A stretch of 64,000 nt of DNA. Origin: an uncultured Eubacterium sp. (GTDB lineage Bacteria; Bacillota; Clostridia; Lachnospirales; Lachnospiraceae). The DNA lies in the NCBI GenBank assembly GCA_947385875.1, contig CANDMV010000001.1:20238-84237 (forward strand), written 5' to 3'. Made by a program: the position numbers and the translations under genes. The notes below the pieces were generated by a model. It did not search any database. It had not been told where the DNA came from and saw only the letters and a program-made list of their open reading frames with translations. Below are positions 35,424 through 43,981 of the stretch, in pieces; positions within the stretch are counted from its first letter, which is position 1, and each line of letters opens with the position of its first letter.

Positions 35424-36248
35424 CTAACTTTCCAAATACCTCACCATTTTCCCATGAGCCCGCGCATAATCGATCTCTGACCTTGTGCTCTCCCCGATAT
35501 ATCCTCCGACATTAATTACAAATATTTCATCTGACAGATCAATCTTCCGTTTATGCATATCATCCAGCATCTCTTTTGTCCTTGTCAGCGTGCCCTCATC
35601 CATATTCTCCCATACTTCCGAATCACCGCCATGCCCAAAAAGCCCTACTGAAATTACAATATTTCCTTCCAGAGTCAGCTGTTTTTGTACTTTGATAAAT
35701 TCTTCTTTAAACCTAGTACTTCCACACAATGTAACTACCGGATATTTTCTGTATGGCACAAATTCATCCTGATAGCTGATTCTGCTTGGATGTCTCGGCT
35801 TATGCCCTTTCTTGTCCCGTATACAGTATACTTTATCAGAAAACTGTAATAAATATTCTAATGCCCTCTGCTTTGCTTTTAAATAACGATCTTCAACTCC
35901 CCACGCAGCCACAATCACATCTGCATCACACAAAATCTGCTCATGTCTTTCCCAACGCACTTGCTGAGATTCATCAATTCCTTCCTGCTCTGTCGAAACC
36001 GTCTCGAACAGGTTAATCATTATCAGTTCCCCTATATCATACTGATACAAATACCTGCTGATTTTTGTCAGAGTCAAATCACTATGATGATCACAGGCTG
36101 TGCTTGGATTTATCCCAACTACTACTGCCTTTCGACAAGAATCAGGGTTAATTTGCACTTTAATACTGATCCTTCTATTATCTTCAAACACGCTGTCAAA
36201 TGGATCAACTATTAATTTAGAATTTAATTTATACTTTTTTTGAAACAT
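35424..36248 (-). CDS. DUF1643 - deoxyribosyltransferase-like fusion protein
   Basis: 274 residues with two recognisable halves. Residues about 20-165 match the DUF1643 type (VGINPSTACDHHSDLT, MINLFETVST, VAAWGVEDRY). Residues about 168-274 look like a nucleoside 2-deoxyribosyltransferase/DUF4406-like Rossmann domain: TLCGSTRFKEEF, then EIFVINVGGYIGESTRSEID, with the Ser/Glu pair used for nucleotide binding or catalysis in that superfamily. Only 10 bases separate it from the HipA-like gene upstream, so they are one unit. Substrate is unknown; a nucleotide-modifying role is inferred. Confidence 0.7.
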   Translation of the reverse strand: MFQKKYKLNSKLIVDPFDSVFEDNRRISIKVQINPDSCRKAVVVGINPSTACDHHSDLTLTKISRYLYQYDIGELIMINLFETVSTEQEGIDESQQVRWERHEQILCDADVIVAAWGVEDRYLKAKQRALEYLLQFSDKVYCIRDKKGHKPRHPSRISYQDEFVPYRKYPVVTLCGSTRFKEEFIKVQKQLTLEGNIVISVGLFGHGGDSEVWENMDEGTLTRTKEMLDDMHKRKIDLSDEIFVINVGGYIGESTRSEIDYARAHGKMVRYLES

Positions 36249-36258
36249 AATTTATCTG

Positions 36259-37380
36259 CTATTCTATAATTCCTAATTCCTGAATTCTCCCATATACTTT
36301 TTCAAATACATGTTTCAGTCCCCGATAACTTTTACTCTTTGCCAGCCTAATAAATGCTTCTTCATTGAACTTGAGATCTGTATATTTTACAAACTTAAAC
36401 GCAAGCTCTCTTAATGTCTCTGTCGTATTAAACATCTGACTGAGCGTATCCCTCGCATCACATTCAAAATAATCAGCAACCAGCGCACAGTTAAAATCAA
36501 ACAACGGTGCCAGATGCTCAATCACACCCGTATTATTATTCATCAAAAAACCGTAATTTTGTGTATGCCGATCCGTATTAATAATTATATAATCTAATAC
36601 TGGTATCGTGGCAAATTCACTTCCCCAGCGATCCAGACAATATTCCCGGAAGTCAATTCCACGCCTCTTACAGTACTCTATGACCTCCCACGCTTCAATA
36701 AACGAATGCTCTTCCTTGACAAAATTCTGACAGATTGAGACATATGCCGTACCGCTTGCAGTATCTTTTATATCGCTTAAATATACGATACTGTCAATCC
36801 GGTTTTCGAAGCATTCAAGAATCTCGGAAGCCAAAATCTCCATTCTTGTATTTACATAATCATTTGTCTTATCCGACTTTAATAGATACAAACTGTCACC
36901 CAGGTAAATCCATCCTTTTCGAAACAGCCCTTTCGTCGTCAGCTCCGGACAGATTGGATTTGTCGTCAATGTAGGGCTGAACCCCGTTAAAGACAAGTCT
37001 ATAATATCCCGCAGCTTGTTCTGCCTGATATTAATCTTTGACCAGTCTGTCTTTTCATCATCATCCTTGACCCAAAAACTGTCAATAATTGATACTCCCT
37101 TGCAGCTGATGCAGATATTCACCCTGTTATCTATAGAATCTACCTGTGGTATTTGAAATGCCGCATAAATCTGCTTTGCATTATCCCTTGATAAAGACAG
37201 CACTCTGCTGCTTAAATAATCTTTGACTGCTTGTACATTATGTAAAATATCCTTTAACTTCGTCGAAAGCCTTATATTCGATCGAAGACAGAATGGCAGG
37301 AGATCGTTTCGAATTACTTCTACGACAAAATCCTCCATATCAAAATAAAGTATTTCCGTATTCTTTAGCATTAAATACAT
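36259..37380 (-). CDS. HipA-like protein kinase
   Basis: 373 residues. The C-terminal half carries the HipA/CtkA-type kinase core: IIINTDRHTQNYGFL (catalytic Asp and Asn) and HLAPLFDFNCAL (metal-binding DFN). A Lys expected for ATP binding may lie in YLLKSDKTNDY. The N-terminal 130 residues are not recognised. No HipB-like HTH partner precedes it, so it is not a canonical hipBA pair; its partner is instead the DUF1643 fusion. ATG 37380 has GGTGG upstream. Phage-defence or stress role is inferred from the family. Confidence 0.75.
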   Translation of the reverse strand: MYLMLKNTEILYFDMEDFVVEVIRNDLLPFCLRSNIRLSTKLKDILHNVQAVKDYLSSRVLSLSRDNAKQIYAAFQIPQVDSIDNRVNICISCKGVSIIDSFWVKDDDEKTDWSKINIRQNKLRDIIDLSLTGFSPTLTTNPICPELTTKGLFRKGWIYLGDSLYLLKSDKTNDYVNTRMEILASEILECFENRIDSIVYLSDIKDTASGTAYVSICQNFVKEEHSFIEAWEVIEYCKRRGIDFREYCLDRWGSEFATIPVLDYIIINTDRHTQNYGFLMNNNTGVIEHLAPLFDFNCALVADYFECDARDTLSQMFNTTETLRELAFKFVKYTDLKFNEEAFIRLAKSKSYRGLKHVFEKVYGRIQELGIIE

Positions 37381-37754
37381 TTTCTACCACCGTCTAACTT
37401 CTCCGGAGCTCTGTCCGGCTTATGACCTGTTACTATGATCCGGAGCTCTGTCCGGCCTGTTTCCTTATGATTCTTACCAGTACGATATTCGGCTTATGCC
37501 ATTTATTCTCACAGCTTTATCCGATCTGTACTTTTTATTCTTCTTCAAACACTACAATGCTCATCCAGACAGAAATTAGACTTTATTACATCCTGATTCC
37601 ACACCATTGCTGCGTAATAATGGACAAATTTACATCGCTGTCGAAGTTTTACCTTATACTGATACAAAAACAATCGCACTAAAGTCGAATTTCTGCCCGA
37701 ACGAAGTACTAGCCTATACCTCTTTTCTAGGAGATCTGTCTGGTCTATGCCGGT

Positions 37755-39941
37755 CTAAACCGGTTTCTTATTTACACGTCTTCCTTTCTTCTTCCCCTCT
37801 TCCTGTTTATTCTTCTTGCCCTTTGATTCATCTTCCTTCTTTATTTTCTTTTCTTTTAATTTTTTATAGCTGCCCGGATGATCTCTTTCCCCAGCCTCAT
37901 CATCTTTAGCTTTTTTTATATTATCTCCCTTTTCAGATTCTTCGGATTTTGCTTTTCTTAACTTCACCTTTTTACAGCTGTTCATCTCATCCCCTGCTTC
38001 CGGCTCTTCGACTTTCGCTTTTTTTAACTTCACCTTTTTGCAGCTGTTCATCTTATCTTCTGCTTCCAGCTCTTCGGCTTTTGCTTTTTTTAACTTCGCT
38101 TTTTTATAGCTGCTCATCTCATCCTTTGCTTCTGGTTCTTCGGCTTTTGCTTTTTTCAATTTTACTTTTTTATAACCATTGATATCATATTTTTCTTCAT
38201 ACCCTTCGAAATATGCGACATAATCCGCATTTTTACGCTCTCTTATGCTTTTAATGTAACCATGCGTATCGAACTCTGCAAATCCTCCCAGCTCAATAAT
38301 CGCCACTGCCACATTGGAACAATGTGCCCCAATACGCTCTAGATTCGCCAATAAATCATTAAAGGCAAATCCCTGTTTCAGCTCACACTTACCATGCTGA
38401 AGCCGCTTGATATGGCGCATTTTTAATTCATCGCACAAAACACCTATCAGCTCACGCAGAGGCTCTACCTTTGCAGCTGTATATCTGTCATCATCCATAA
38501 AAGATATCACTGTCAGGTCTACAATCTCGGAAACCGCTGATTCCAACACATCCAGCTCATATCTTCCTTCTTTTGAAAAATCAAATTTCTTTTCGTGCAG
38601 CTCATTCGCCACTTTGGAAATATTGCTTGCATGATCTCCCAGCCGCTCAAAATCACTCAATGAATGCAAAAACTTAGATACATCTGTATTCTGTACAGCA
38701 GTCATTTCCCGTCCAGTCAGCTGCATCAGATAGCTTCCCAGCTTATCTTCGTATTTATCAATCAGATTTTCTTTTTCCTGAACCTGATTAAACTTTTCCT
38801 CTGTATATTCTGACAACAATTCTAATGCATACCGGATATTTTTCTGAACCTTCTTTGCCATGCCGTTCATTGCCTGATGACTCTGGGCAATCGCAAGCGG
38901 CGGATATGCCAGAAAACGTTCTTCCAACAGATCAAAATCTGCCTGATCCTCTTTATCCTCCTCAGTATCTTTAATCAATAAAAATACTATCTTTTCAATC
39001 GTTTTAATAAACGGACTTAATACAATAATCGTCGCCATTCGAAATACAGTATTCATCAGAGCAATTCGAATCGGACTCATGACCATATCCATAAATTCAA
39101 AATGAACAAATGCATGTACTGTATAAAAGACGATTGACCAAAACAACATGCCAAATAAATCATTCAGCAGATAAATCAGCGCTGTCCTTTTTCCATTTTT
39201 ATTCGTCCCAATCGAAGATAACAGTACCGGACACGCTGCTCCTACACCAATACCCATTGTAATCGGCAGCGCTGCCGCAAACGTAATTCCTCCTGTGACT
39301 GACAGCGCCTGCATGATTCCGACAGAAGCAGAAGCACTCTGCAGCACAGCGGTAAACAAGATTCCGACCAAAATACCCATAAAAGGATTTGTAAACATCG
39401 TCAGTGCGTGGACAAAATGCTCATTGCTCTTTAACGGTGATACTGCGCTGCTCATTGTCTGCATACCAACCATTAATATAGAAAATCCAAGCATAATATC
39501 ACCGACATTGCGATAAGACGCTTTTTTCACAAACATCTTAAATATAATGCCTGCTACTGCTACTACCGATGAAATAGTTGCTGTGGACAGCAGCTGCGCG
39601 ATTCCCCCGGTTCCTTCAATATAAGAAAGACAAAGAATCCATCCTGTGATACTGGTGCCGATATTTGCTCCCATGATAATGCCGATCGCCTGTGCGACCT
39701 TCATCATCCCTGCATTTACAAACCCTACAACCATTACAGTAGTAGCTGAAGAAGACTGAATGATTGCAGTGACTGCCATGCCAAGCATAATACCCTTGAG
39801 TGGTGTATTCGTCAGCTTATATAAAATAAGCTCCAGCTTCTCTCCTGCTGCTTTCTTTAAACCGTCGCCCATTAGGGACATGCCGAATAAAAATAACGCC
39901 ACGCCGCTCAACAATGATAATATTAGTGTGAATCCTTCCAT
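37755..39941 (-). CDS. Na/Pi cotransporter family protein with PhoU-like domain and basic repeat tail
   Basis: 728 residues. The first 300 hold two NptA/PNaS repeats with GxxLFLxGMxLM and QSSSATTVMVVGFVNAG / QSASASVGIMQAL, the QSS motif being diagnostic for Na+-phosphate symport. Residues about 340-560 form a PhoU-like helical domain. The last about 140 residues are a Lys/Glu-rich tail with four copies of a 22-residue unit (YKKVKLKKAKAEEPEA type), likely cytoplasmic. That tail is unusual for the family. It is the first gene beyond infA on this strand, but 550 bases separate them. Confidence 0.9.
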   Translation of the reverse strand: MEGFTLILSLLSGVALFLFGMSLMGDGLKKAAGEKLELILYKLTNTPLKGIMLGMAVTAIIQSSSATTVMVVGFVNAGMMKVAQAIGIIMGANIGTSITGWILCLSYIEGTGGIAQLLSTATISSVVAVAGIIFKMFVKKASYRNVGDIMLGFSILMVGMQTMSSAVSPLKSNEHFVHALTMFTNPFMGILVGILFTAVLQSASASVGIMQALSVTGGITFAAALPITMGIGVGAACPVLLSSIGTNKNGKRTALIYLLNDLFGMLFWSIVFYTVHAFVHFEFMDMVMSPIRIALMNTVFRMATIIVLSPFIKTIEKIVFLLIKDTEEDKEDQADFDLLEERFLAYPPLAIAQSHQAMNGMAKKVQKNIRYALELLSEYTEEKFNQVQEKENLIDKYEDKLGSYLMQLTGREMTAVQNTDVSKFLHSLSDFERLGDHASNISKVANELHEKKFDFSKEGRYELDVLESAVSEIVDLTVISFMDDDRYTAAKVEPLRELIGVLCDELKMRHIKRLQHGKCELKQGFAFNDLLANLERIGAHCSNVAVAIIELGGFAEFDTHGYIKSIRERKNADYVAYFEGYEEKYDINGYKKVKLKKAKAEEPEAKDEMSSYKKAKLKKAKAEELEAEDKMNSCKKVKLKKAKVEEPEAGDEMNSCKKVKLRKAKSEESEKGDNIKKAKDDEAGERDHPGSYKKLKEKKIKKEDESKGKKNKQEEGKKKGRRVNKKPV
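37920..38174 (-). repeat. Four 66-bp in-frame repeats in the cotransporter tail
   Basis: The DNA encoding C/Y-KKVKLKKAKAEEPEA units repeats every 66 bases, so recombination can change copy number without shifting frame. Confidence 0.7.
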
Positions 39942-40490
39942 CTGCTTATTTTCCTTTTCATCCGTATGCCGTTAAAGATAATTTTCATTACTGTTTCACA
40001 CCCAATATCACTAACCTAGTGACCGCCCATAGACTGTTTTTTTCATTAACCAGTGACTAAGCTTTGTCCTGTTTTTGTTTTCTACAATCTCCCGGACGTT
40101 CCACAATCAGCAGGACAGACATTGGCTTATATCTGCTCAAACACTTCTTGTTTGGACAGTATCAGTAAATACGATTTGTCAGGCAGGCTGACCAATTATC
40201 GACTATTATATCGTTATCATAAAGCAACGCTGAATGACAACATTGTGTCCATAACATTATTATTGACAATCTTTTACACATATTTTACATTTTACCATAT
40301 CCTGCGCAAAAAAAAAAGAAAAAAATAGGCCGTTCAGAATCGTTCTAGATTACGCTCATCCACATTATGGATCGCCGCAAACCATAGGTAGTACAGCAGC
40401 ACACACGAAAATACCATACTTTAGATTCACTATGATTTCCGCAGCGCAGTACTAATACATTCTGATACAGCCTATATTCTTTATTACAAT
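39942..40490. other. Intergenic region after infA with a repeat relic
   Basis: Between infA and the cotransporter gene, where rpmJ-rpsM-rpsK usually follow, I see no gene. CCCAATATCACTAACCTAG (about 40001) resembles the left end of the family C element, and an A-rich tract lies near 40307-40326. No tRNA or convincing terminator was found. Confidence 0.5.
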
Positions 40491-40709
40491 TTATTTATCT
40501 CTCCAGATAATGCGCCCTTTTGTCAGATCGTATGGAGACATCTCAATCGTAACTTTGTCTCCCGGCAATATACGTATAAAATTCATACGCAGCTTTCCGC
40601 TGATATGCGCAAGAATCTGATGCCCATTCTCCAGCTCTACCTGAAACATTGCATTCGGCAGTTTTTCGACTACCTTTCCTTCTACTTCAATTACATCTGC
40701 TTTTGACAT
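40491..40709 (-). CDS. infA: Translation initiation factor IF-1
   Basis: 72 residues, the normal length. [37 protein letters not shown] and [18 protein letters not shown] form the single OB-fold that occupies the ribosomal A site. ATG 40709 is 7 bases after GGAGG; the frame is open back to 40763. It follows map by about 180 bases rather than tightly, and has its own duplicated promoter-like sequence. Confidence 0.97.
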   Translation of the reverse strand: MSKADVIEVEGKVVEKLPNAMFQVELENGHQILAHISGKLRMNFIRILPGDKVTIEMSPYDLTKGRIIWRDK

Positions 40710-40720
40710 TTTCATTCCTC

Positions 40721-40795
40721 CATTTATTATACTCGCGATCATTAAAATCTGCCTATGAATCATTTATTATACTCGCGATCAAGTCTGTCTATGAA
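40721..40795 (-). promoter_or_regulatory. Duplicated promoter-like unit upstream of infA
   Basis: CATTTATTATACTCGCGATCA occurs at 40721-40741 and 40761-40781, giving two minus-strand TATAAT boxes (40731-40726, 40771-40766). Only the upstream one has a -35-like TTCATA (40795-40790) at a usable spacing of 18; a 4-base insertion makes it 22 in the other copy. Confidence 0.5.
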
Positions 40796-40886
40796 ACCCG
40801 ACTTATGATTGCTGTCGATTTATACTCTATAGAAAAATTTATCACTCGTAAGTATATATTCAAGGCATCTTGTATATTTTTACATG

Positions 40887-41714
40887 CTAAATCGCTTTTC
40901 TGCGTCCTGCATGATTCATATGCATAGACGCATAAACCGCTGCCAGTTCCTCTGCTTCTTCTTCTGTCACCGACAATAATTCGGGTCCATCTGCAGTAAT
41001 CAGGATTGTATTTTCATAATGCGCAGATAAAGAGCCGTCCGCTGTGGAAGCCGTCCAGCCATTATCCGACCATCGTACCTGCCATGTCCCGATATTAATC
41101 ATTGGTTCCACGGCAAGTGTCATTCCAGACATCAGACGCATTCCCCTGAAACGCTGCGGGTAATTTGGAATCTCCGGCGGTTCATGCATATGTCTGCCGA
41201 TCCCGTGACCTACCAGGTCACGAACTACACCATAACCATAGCTCTTTGCATAATTTCCAATCGCTCTGGAAATATCAAAGAGTCTGCACCCCGCCTTCGC
41301 ATACTTCATTCCTGCAAAAAAACTGAGCTTTGTCCGCTCAATCAGATCCGATGCCTGTTGTGATATAGTACCAACACCAATCGTCCTTGCAGCATCTGAC
41401 TGATAGCCTTTATATATTACCCCAGTGTCAAGGCTTATAATATCGCCTTCCTTCACAATCCGATTCTTATTTGGAATTCCATGAACCACTTCATCATTTA
41501 AAGATACACAGACAGACGCTGGAAATCCCTGATAATTTAAAAATGAAGGAATGCAGCCATAACTCCGTATTAATTCCTCGCAGATACGGTCAATATCCAA
41601 AGTAGACATTCCGGGCACGATCTCTGCGGCCAGTTCTTTATGCACTCTGCCCAGAATCCTTCCCGCTGCCCGCATCAGTTCTATTTCCTTTGCAGATTTG
41701 ATAGCTGCCCGCAT
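40887..41714 (-). CDS. map: Methionine aminopeptidase type I
   Basis: Removes the initiator Met from new proteins. 275 residues. Metal ligands and substrate motifs are visible: SLNDEVVHGIP, GDIISLDTGVIYKGYQSDAART, VGHGIGRHMHEPPEIPN, TLAVEPM. The C-terminus has a 20-residue charged extension. The start is 2 bases after the adk stop, so it is coupled to adk. This adk-map pair usually follows secY directly; here an insertion separates them from it. Confidence 0.96.
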   Translation of the reverse strand: MRAAIKSAKEIELMRAAGRILGRVHKELAAEIVPGMSTLDIDRICEELIRSYGCIPSFLNYQGFPASVCVSLNDEVVHGIPNKNRIVKEGDIISLDTGVIYKGYQSDAARTIGVGTISQQASDLIERTKLSFFAGMKYAKAGCRLFDISRAIGNYAKSYGYGVVRDLVGHGIGRHMHEPPEIPNYPQRFRGMRLMSGMTLAVEPMINIGTWQVRWSDNGWTASTADGSLSAHYENTILITADGPELLSVTEEEAEELAAVYASMHMNHAGRRKAI

Positions 41715-41716
41715 CT

Positions 41717-42361
41717 TTACGCTCCCAGTATTCCTACAATAGCGTTAAATACATCTTCCATCGGCTGCGTACCATCTACAGATTTTAAAATATCCTGTTT
41801 TTTATAATAATCAATCAACGGCTGTGTCTGCTCATGATAAACACTCAGACGCTTTTGTACCGTTTCCGGCTTATCATCATCTCTTAATACAGTCTGCGCG
41901 CCGCAGGCATCACAGACACCTTCTGCCTTCGTCGGATTAAATTCGATATGATAGGTAGCTCCGCAGCTCAAACAAGCCCTGCGTCCGCCCATACGATTTA
42001 CGATATTCTCATCCGGTACATCTACGTCAATCGCATAATCCATCTTCTGTCCGATTTTATTCAAAGCCTCATCCAATGCTTCTGCCTGTGGAATTGTACG
42101 CGGGAATCCATCCAGAACAAATCCATTCTTACAGTCATCCTGCTGAATACGATCCATCACCAGATCACAGGTCAGCTCATCCGGCACTAATAAGCCCTGA
42201 TCCATATACTCTTTCGCTTTCTTTCCAAGCTCCGTTCCGTTTTTGATATTTGCACGGAAAATATCTCCGGTTGATATATGCGGAATCGAATATTTCTCCG
42301 CAATCCTCTTCGCCTGTGTCCCTTTTCCTGCGCCTGGCGCACCTAGCATAATAATTTTCAT
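41717..42361 (-). CDS. adk: Adenylate kinase, zinc-lid form
   Basis: 214 residues. Converts ATP + AMP to 2 ADP. P-loop [32 protein letters not shown], and a LID domain with four cysteines (CLSCGATY ... CDACG), the zinc-binding type. Start ATG has AGGAGG nearby. In related bacteria it is fourth from last in the spc operon; here 1.6 kb of accessory DNA lies between it and secY, so it must use another promoter, which I could not place with confidence. Confidence 0.97.
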   Translation of the reverse strand: MKIIMLGAPGAGKGTQAKRIAEKYSIPHISTGDIFRANIKNGTELGKKAKEYMDQGLLVPDELTCDLVMDRIQQDDCKNGFVLDGFPRTIPQAEALDEALNKIGQKMDYAIDVDVPDENIVNRMGGRRACLSCGATYHIEFNPTKAEGVCDACGAQTVLRDDDKPETVQKRLSVYHEQTQPLIDYYKKQDILKSVDGTQPMEDVFNAIVGILGA

Positions 42362-42517
42362 GTTATCTCATTCCTCCTATTTATCTATCTATATGATCTA
42401 CTCGCAGCATATATTTTATCAGCCAAATGCTGCATCGCTGTTATTGAACAGCCTTTTGAAGCTGAACAACGCTTACATCCACAATACCATAAACCGCTTA
42501 ATTTTTCTACTGAAACT

Positions 42518-42715
42518 TCATATTTTTTCCTGTTGCTCCGCCTTTATTTTTATTATATCATCAATAGAAAGTCCAACAAACTCAGCAATCTTTTCAAGCG
42601 CTATCGTTCCATCCTCCAACATTTTATTAGCAGCATTTATTGCACCTTCCTTCCTTCCTTCCTTTCTTCCTTTTTGTAAAGATTCATTTCTCATATCTTC
42701 CATAATTCGGCACAT
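42518..42715 (-). CDS. Candidate internal product of the Rpn gene (RpnS-like, 65 aa)
   Basis: An in-frame ATG at 42715 has AAAGGAG 8 bases upstream (42730-42724), a better site than that of the full-length start. It would yield the C-terminal 65 residues beginning MCRIMEDMRNES, including the GRKE repeat and the helical tail. This matches the organisation described for RpnL/RpnS gene-within-gene pairs. Expression is inferred. Confidence 0.5.
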   Translation of the reverse strand: MCRIMEDMRNESLQKGRKEGRKEGAINAANKMLEDGTIALEKIAEFVGLSIDDIIKIKAEQQEKI

Positions 42716-43384
42716 CTCCTGCACTCCTTTCGGATTTTCTTTTAGATAACGTGTTTTTTCTGCCATCAATTCAAAATTCATATCGTCTGCCCTTGTACAG
42801 TTAAAATCATGCATAAGTTTTCCAATCTTAGATTCTCCCCGATATTCCCCGTTCACATAAAGAATATGTTCTCCATCTTCAAAAGACCTGCCTGTGGCAA
42901 GGTTCATCCTCTCAATCGGATAAATCGGCTCCCCTTTACTATAAAAATCTTTCTCGATAATAAAGATTGTATAAGTGTCTGGCAGTTCTTTAAATTCCTG
43001 TCCTGAACGAAGATTCTCTACATCCATCACACTGGAATGGTATCTCGCCCTGTGCGGGTCTGCTCCTTTTTCCTGCCTTTGAATCTCCATATCATACCTC
43101 TTCCCCGCTGAATCTGTTCCATATGCATCCAGACAGATCGAACGCGCCCCAGCCAGCCTTTTCATATCCTTTTGCGTTTCGCATTTAGTAATCATCAAGT
43201 CCTGCTTATCCGTGATAATTCGCAATACAAACTCTGCCAGTGGTATATTATCCTTGAAAAGACAACGCATAAAATCATCATCAATAGGCCGCAATTCACT
43301 CAGACGCTGTAAATCTTCCTGATGCTGCTGTTCTGTCGCTGTCAAGATCTCTACCTGCCCTTCCGTACGTTTTCGTAGCTCCAT
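42518..43384 (-). CDS. Rpn-family PD-(D/E)XK nuclease (transposase-like)
   Basis: 288 residues of the Rpn / PDDEXK_2 type. The catalytic region is SICLDAYGTDSAGKRYDMEIQ (Asp, then E-x-Q). MKRLAGARS, NLATGRSFEDGEHILYVNGEYRG and MHDFNCTRADDMNF are typical of the family. The C-terminus carries the four-residue repeat GRKE-GRKE encoded by a GGAA-rich tract (about 42645-42672). Some Rpn proteins act as phage-defence toxins restrained by a small C-terminal product made from an internal start; a strong internal site is present here at 42715. It interrupts the spc operon between secY and adk. Confidence 0.8.
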   Translation of the reverse strand: MELRKRTEGQVEILTATEQQHQEDLQRLSELRPIDDDFMRCLFKDNIPLAEFVLRIITDKQDLMITKCETQKDMKRLAGARSICLDAYGTDSAGKRYDMEIQRQEKGADPHRARYHSSVMDVENLRSGQEFKELPDTYTIFIIEKDFYSKGEPIYPIERMNLATGRSFEDGEHILYVNGEYRGESKIGKLMHDFNCTRADDMNFELMAEKTRYLKENPKGVQEMCRIMEDMRNESLQKGRKEGRKEGAINAANKMLEDGTIALEKIAEFVGLSIDDIIKIKAEQQEKI

Positions 43385-43451
43385 ACTACCATAAACATCC
43401 TAATTTTACAAGCCAGTATATTTCCGATCAGCGTTTATAGTTATTTCACAG

Positions 43452-43607
43452 TTACTTTTCACACCTTGACCAGACACCCACTGTCTGGTCAAGGTCTAAG
43501 AATGCGGCTTGCCATGCATCCGGCTCTTCGCCAAAGGTCAACTTTCATGAGCCGGATGCCGTTACTTTTTACAGCACAGCCGCTGTCTGGCTAGGTGTGA
43601 AAAGTAA
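43452..43607. mobile_element. Inverted-repeat element carrying repeat family A (156 bp)
   Basis: Perfect 15-base terminal repeats TTACTTTTCACACCT (43452-43466) and AGGTGTGAAAAGTAA (43593-43607). Inside lies a family A hairpin, arms GCATCCGGCTC (43516-43526) and GAGCCGGATGC (43549-43559). No coding capacity. Confidence 0.65.
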
Positions 43608-43670
43608 TCTTACCAGTTACCCTTTCATATCGTCCGTAAGCCTTTAAACCATAATGCATTTGATAAAACA

Positions 43671-43905
43671 GCCGGGTGAGGGGAGCTGTCCCATCTTTTG
43701 TGACGTTGGAAGAATGTTTAGAATCCCTTAGTATTCTGTCCAACAACCAGGCGGCGAAGCCGAAGAGACACCTTTAGCTTCCGGCGGAGCCGGGGCGGAC
43801 TAGGTTTCTCGCCCGTCCGGTGCCACAGCGTAACCTACAGAATACTTAGGGATTCTTAACATTCTGTAAAAGTCGCAAAAGATGGGACAGCTCCCCTCAC
43901 CCGGC
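43671..43905. mobile_element. 235-bp long palindrome, family B
   Basis: Perfect 30-base outer arms begin GCCGGGTGAGGGGAGCTGTC (43671) and mirror to 43876-43905. A second arm pair (43711-43739 with 43837-43865) matches 27 of 29. The centre is GC-rich. It sits between the Rpn gene and secY and has relatives at 16771 and 26448. Confidence 0.7.
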
Positions 43906-43937
43906 GTCACCCCCCATAATGAATCAACATACTCCCA

Positions 43938-43970
43938 AATGAAAAAGAGAGATACAGCCGAAACTGTATC
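43938..43970 (-). terminator. Terminator after secY
   Basis: Minus strand GATACAG / CTGTATC (43951-43957 with 43964-43970), six-base loop, then TCTCTTTTTC. It lies 11 bases after the secY stop and would separate secY from adk-map-infA transcription. Confidence 0.6.
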
Positions 43971-43981
43971 CCCCCGCATTC

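Noticed and set aside
40053..40328. Short plus-strand frame in the gap after infA
   Set aside because: No ribosome binding site and no recognisable protein; likely chance.
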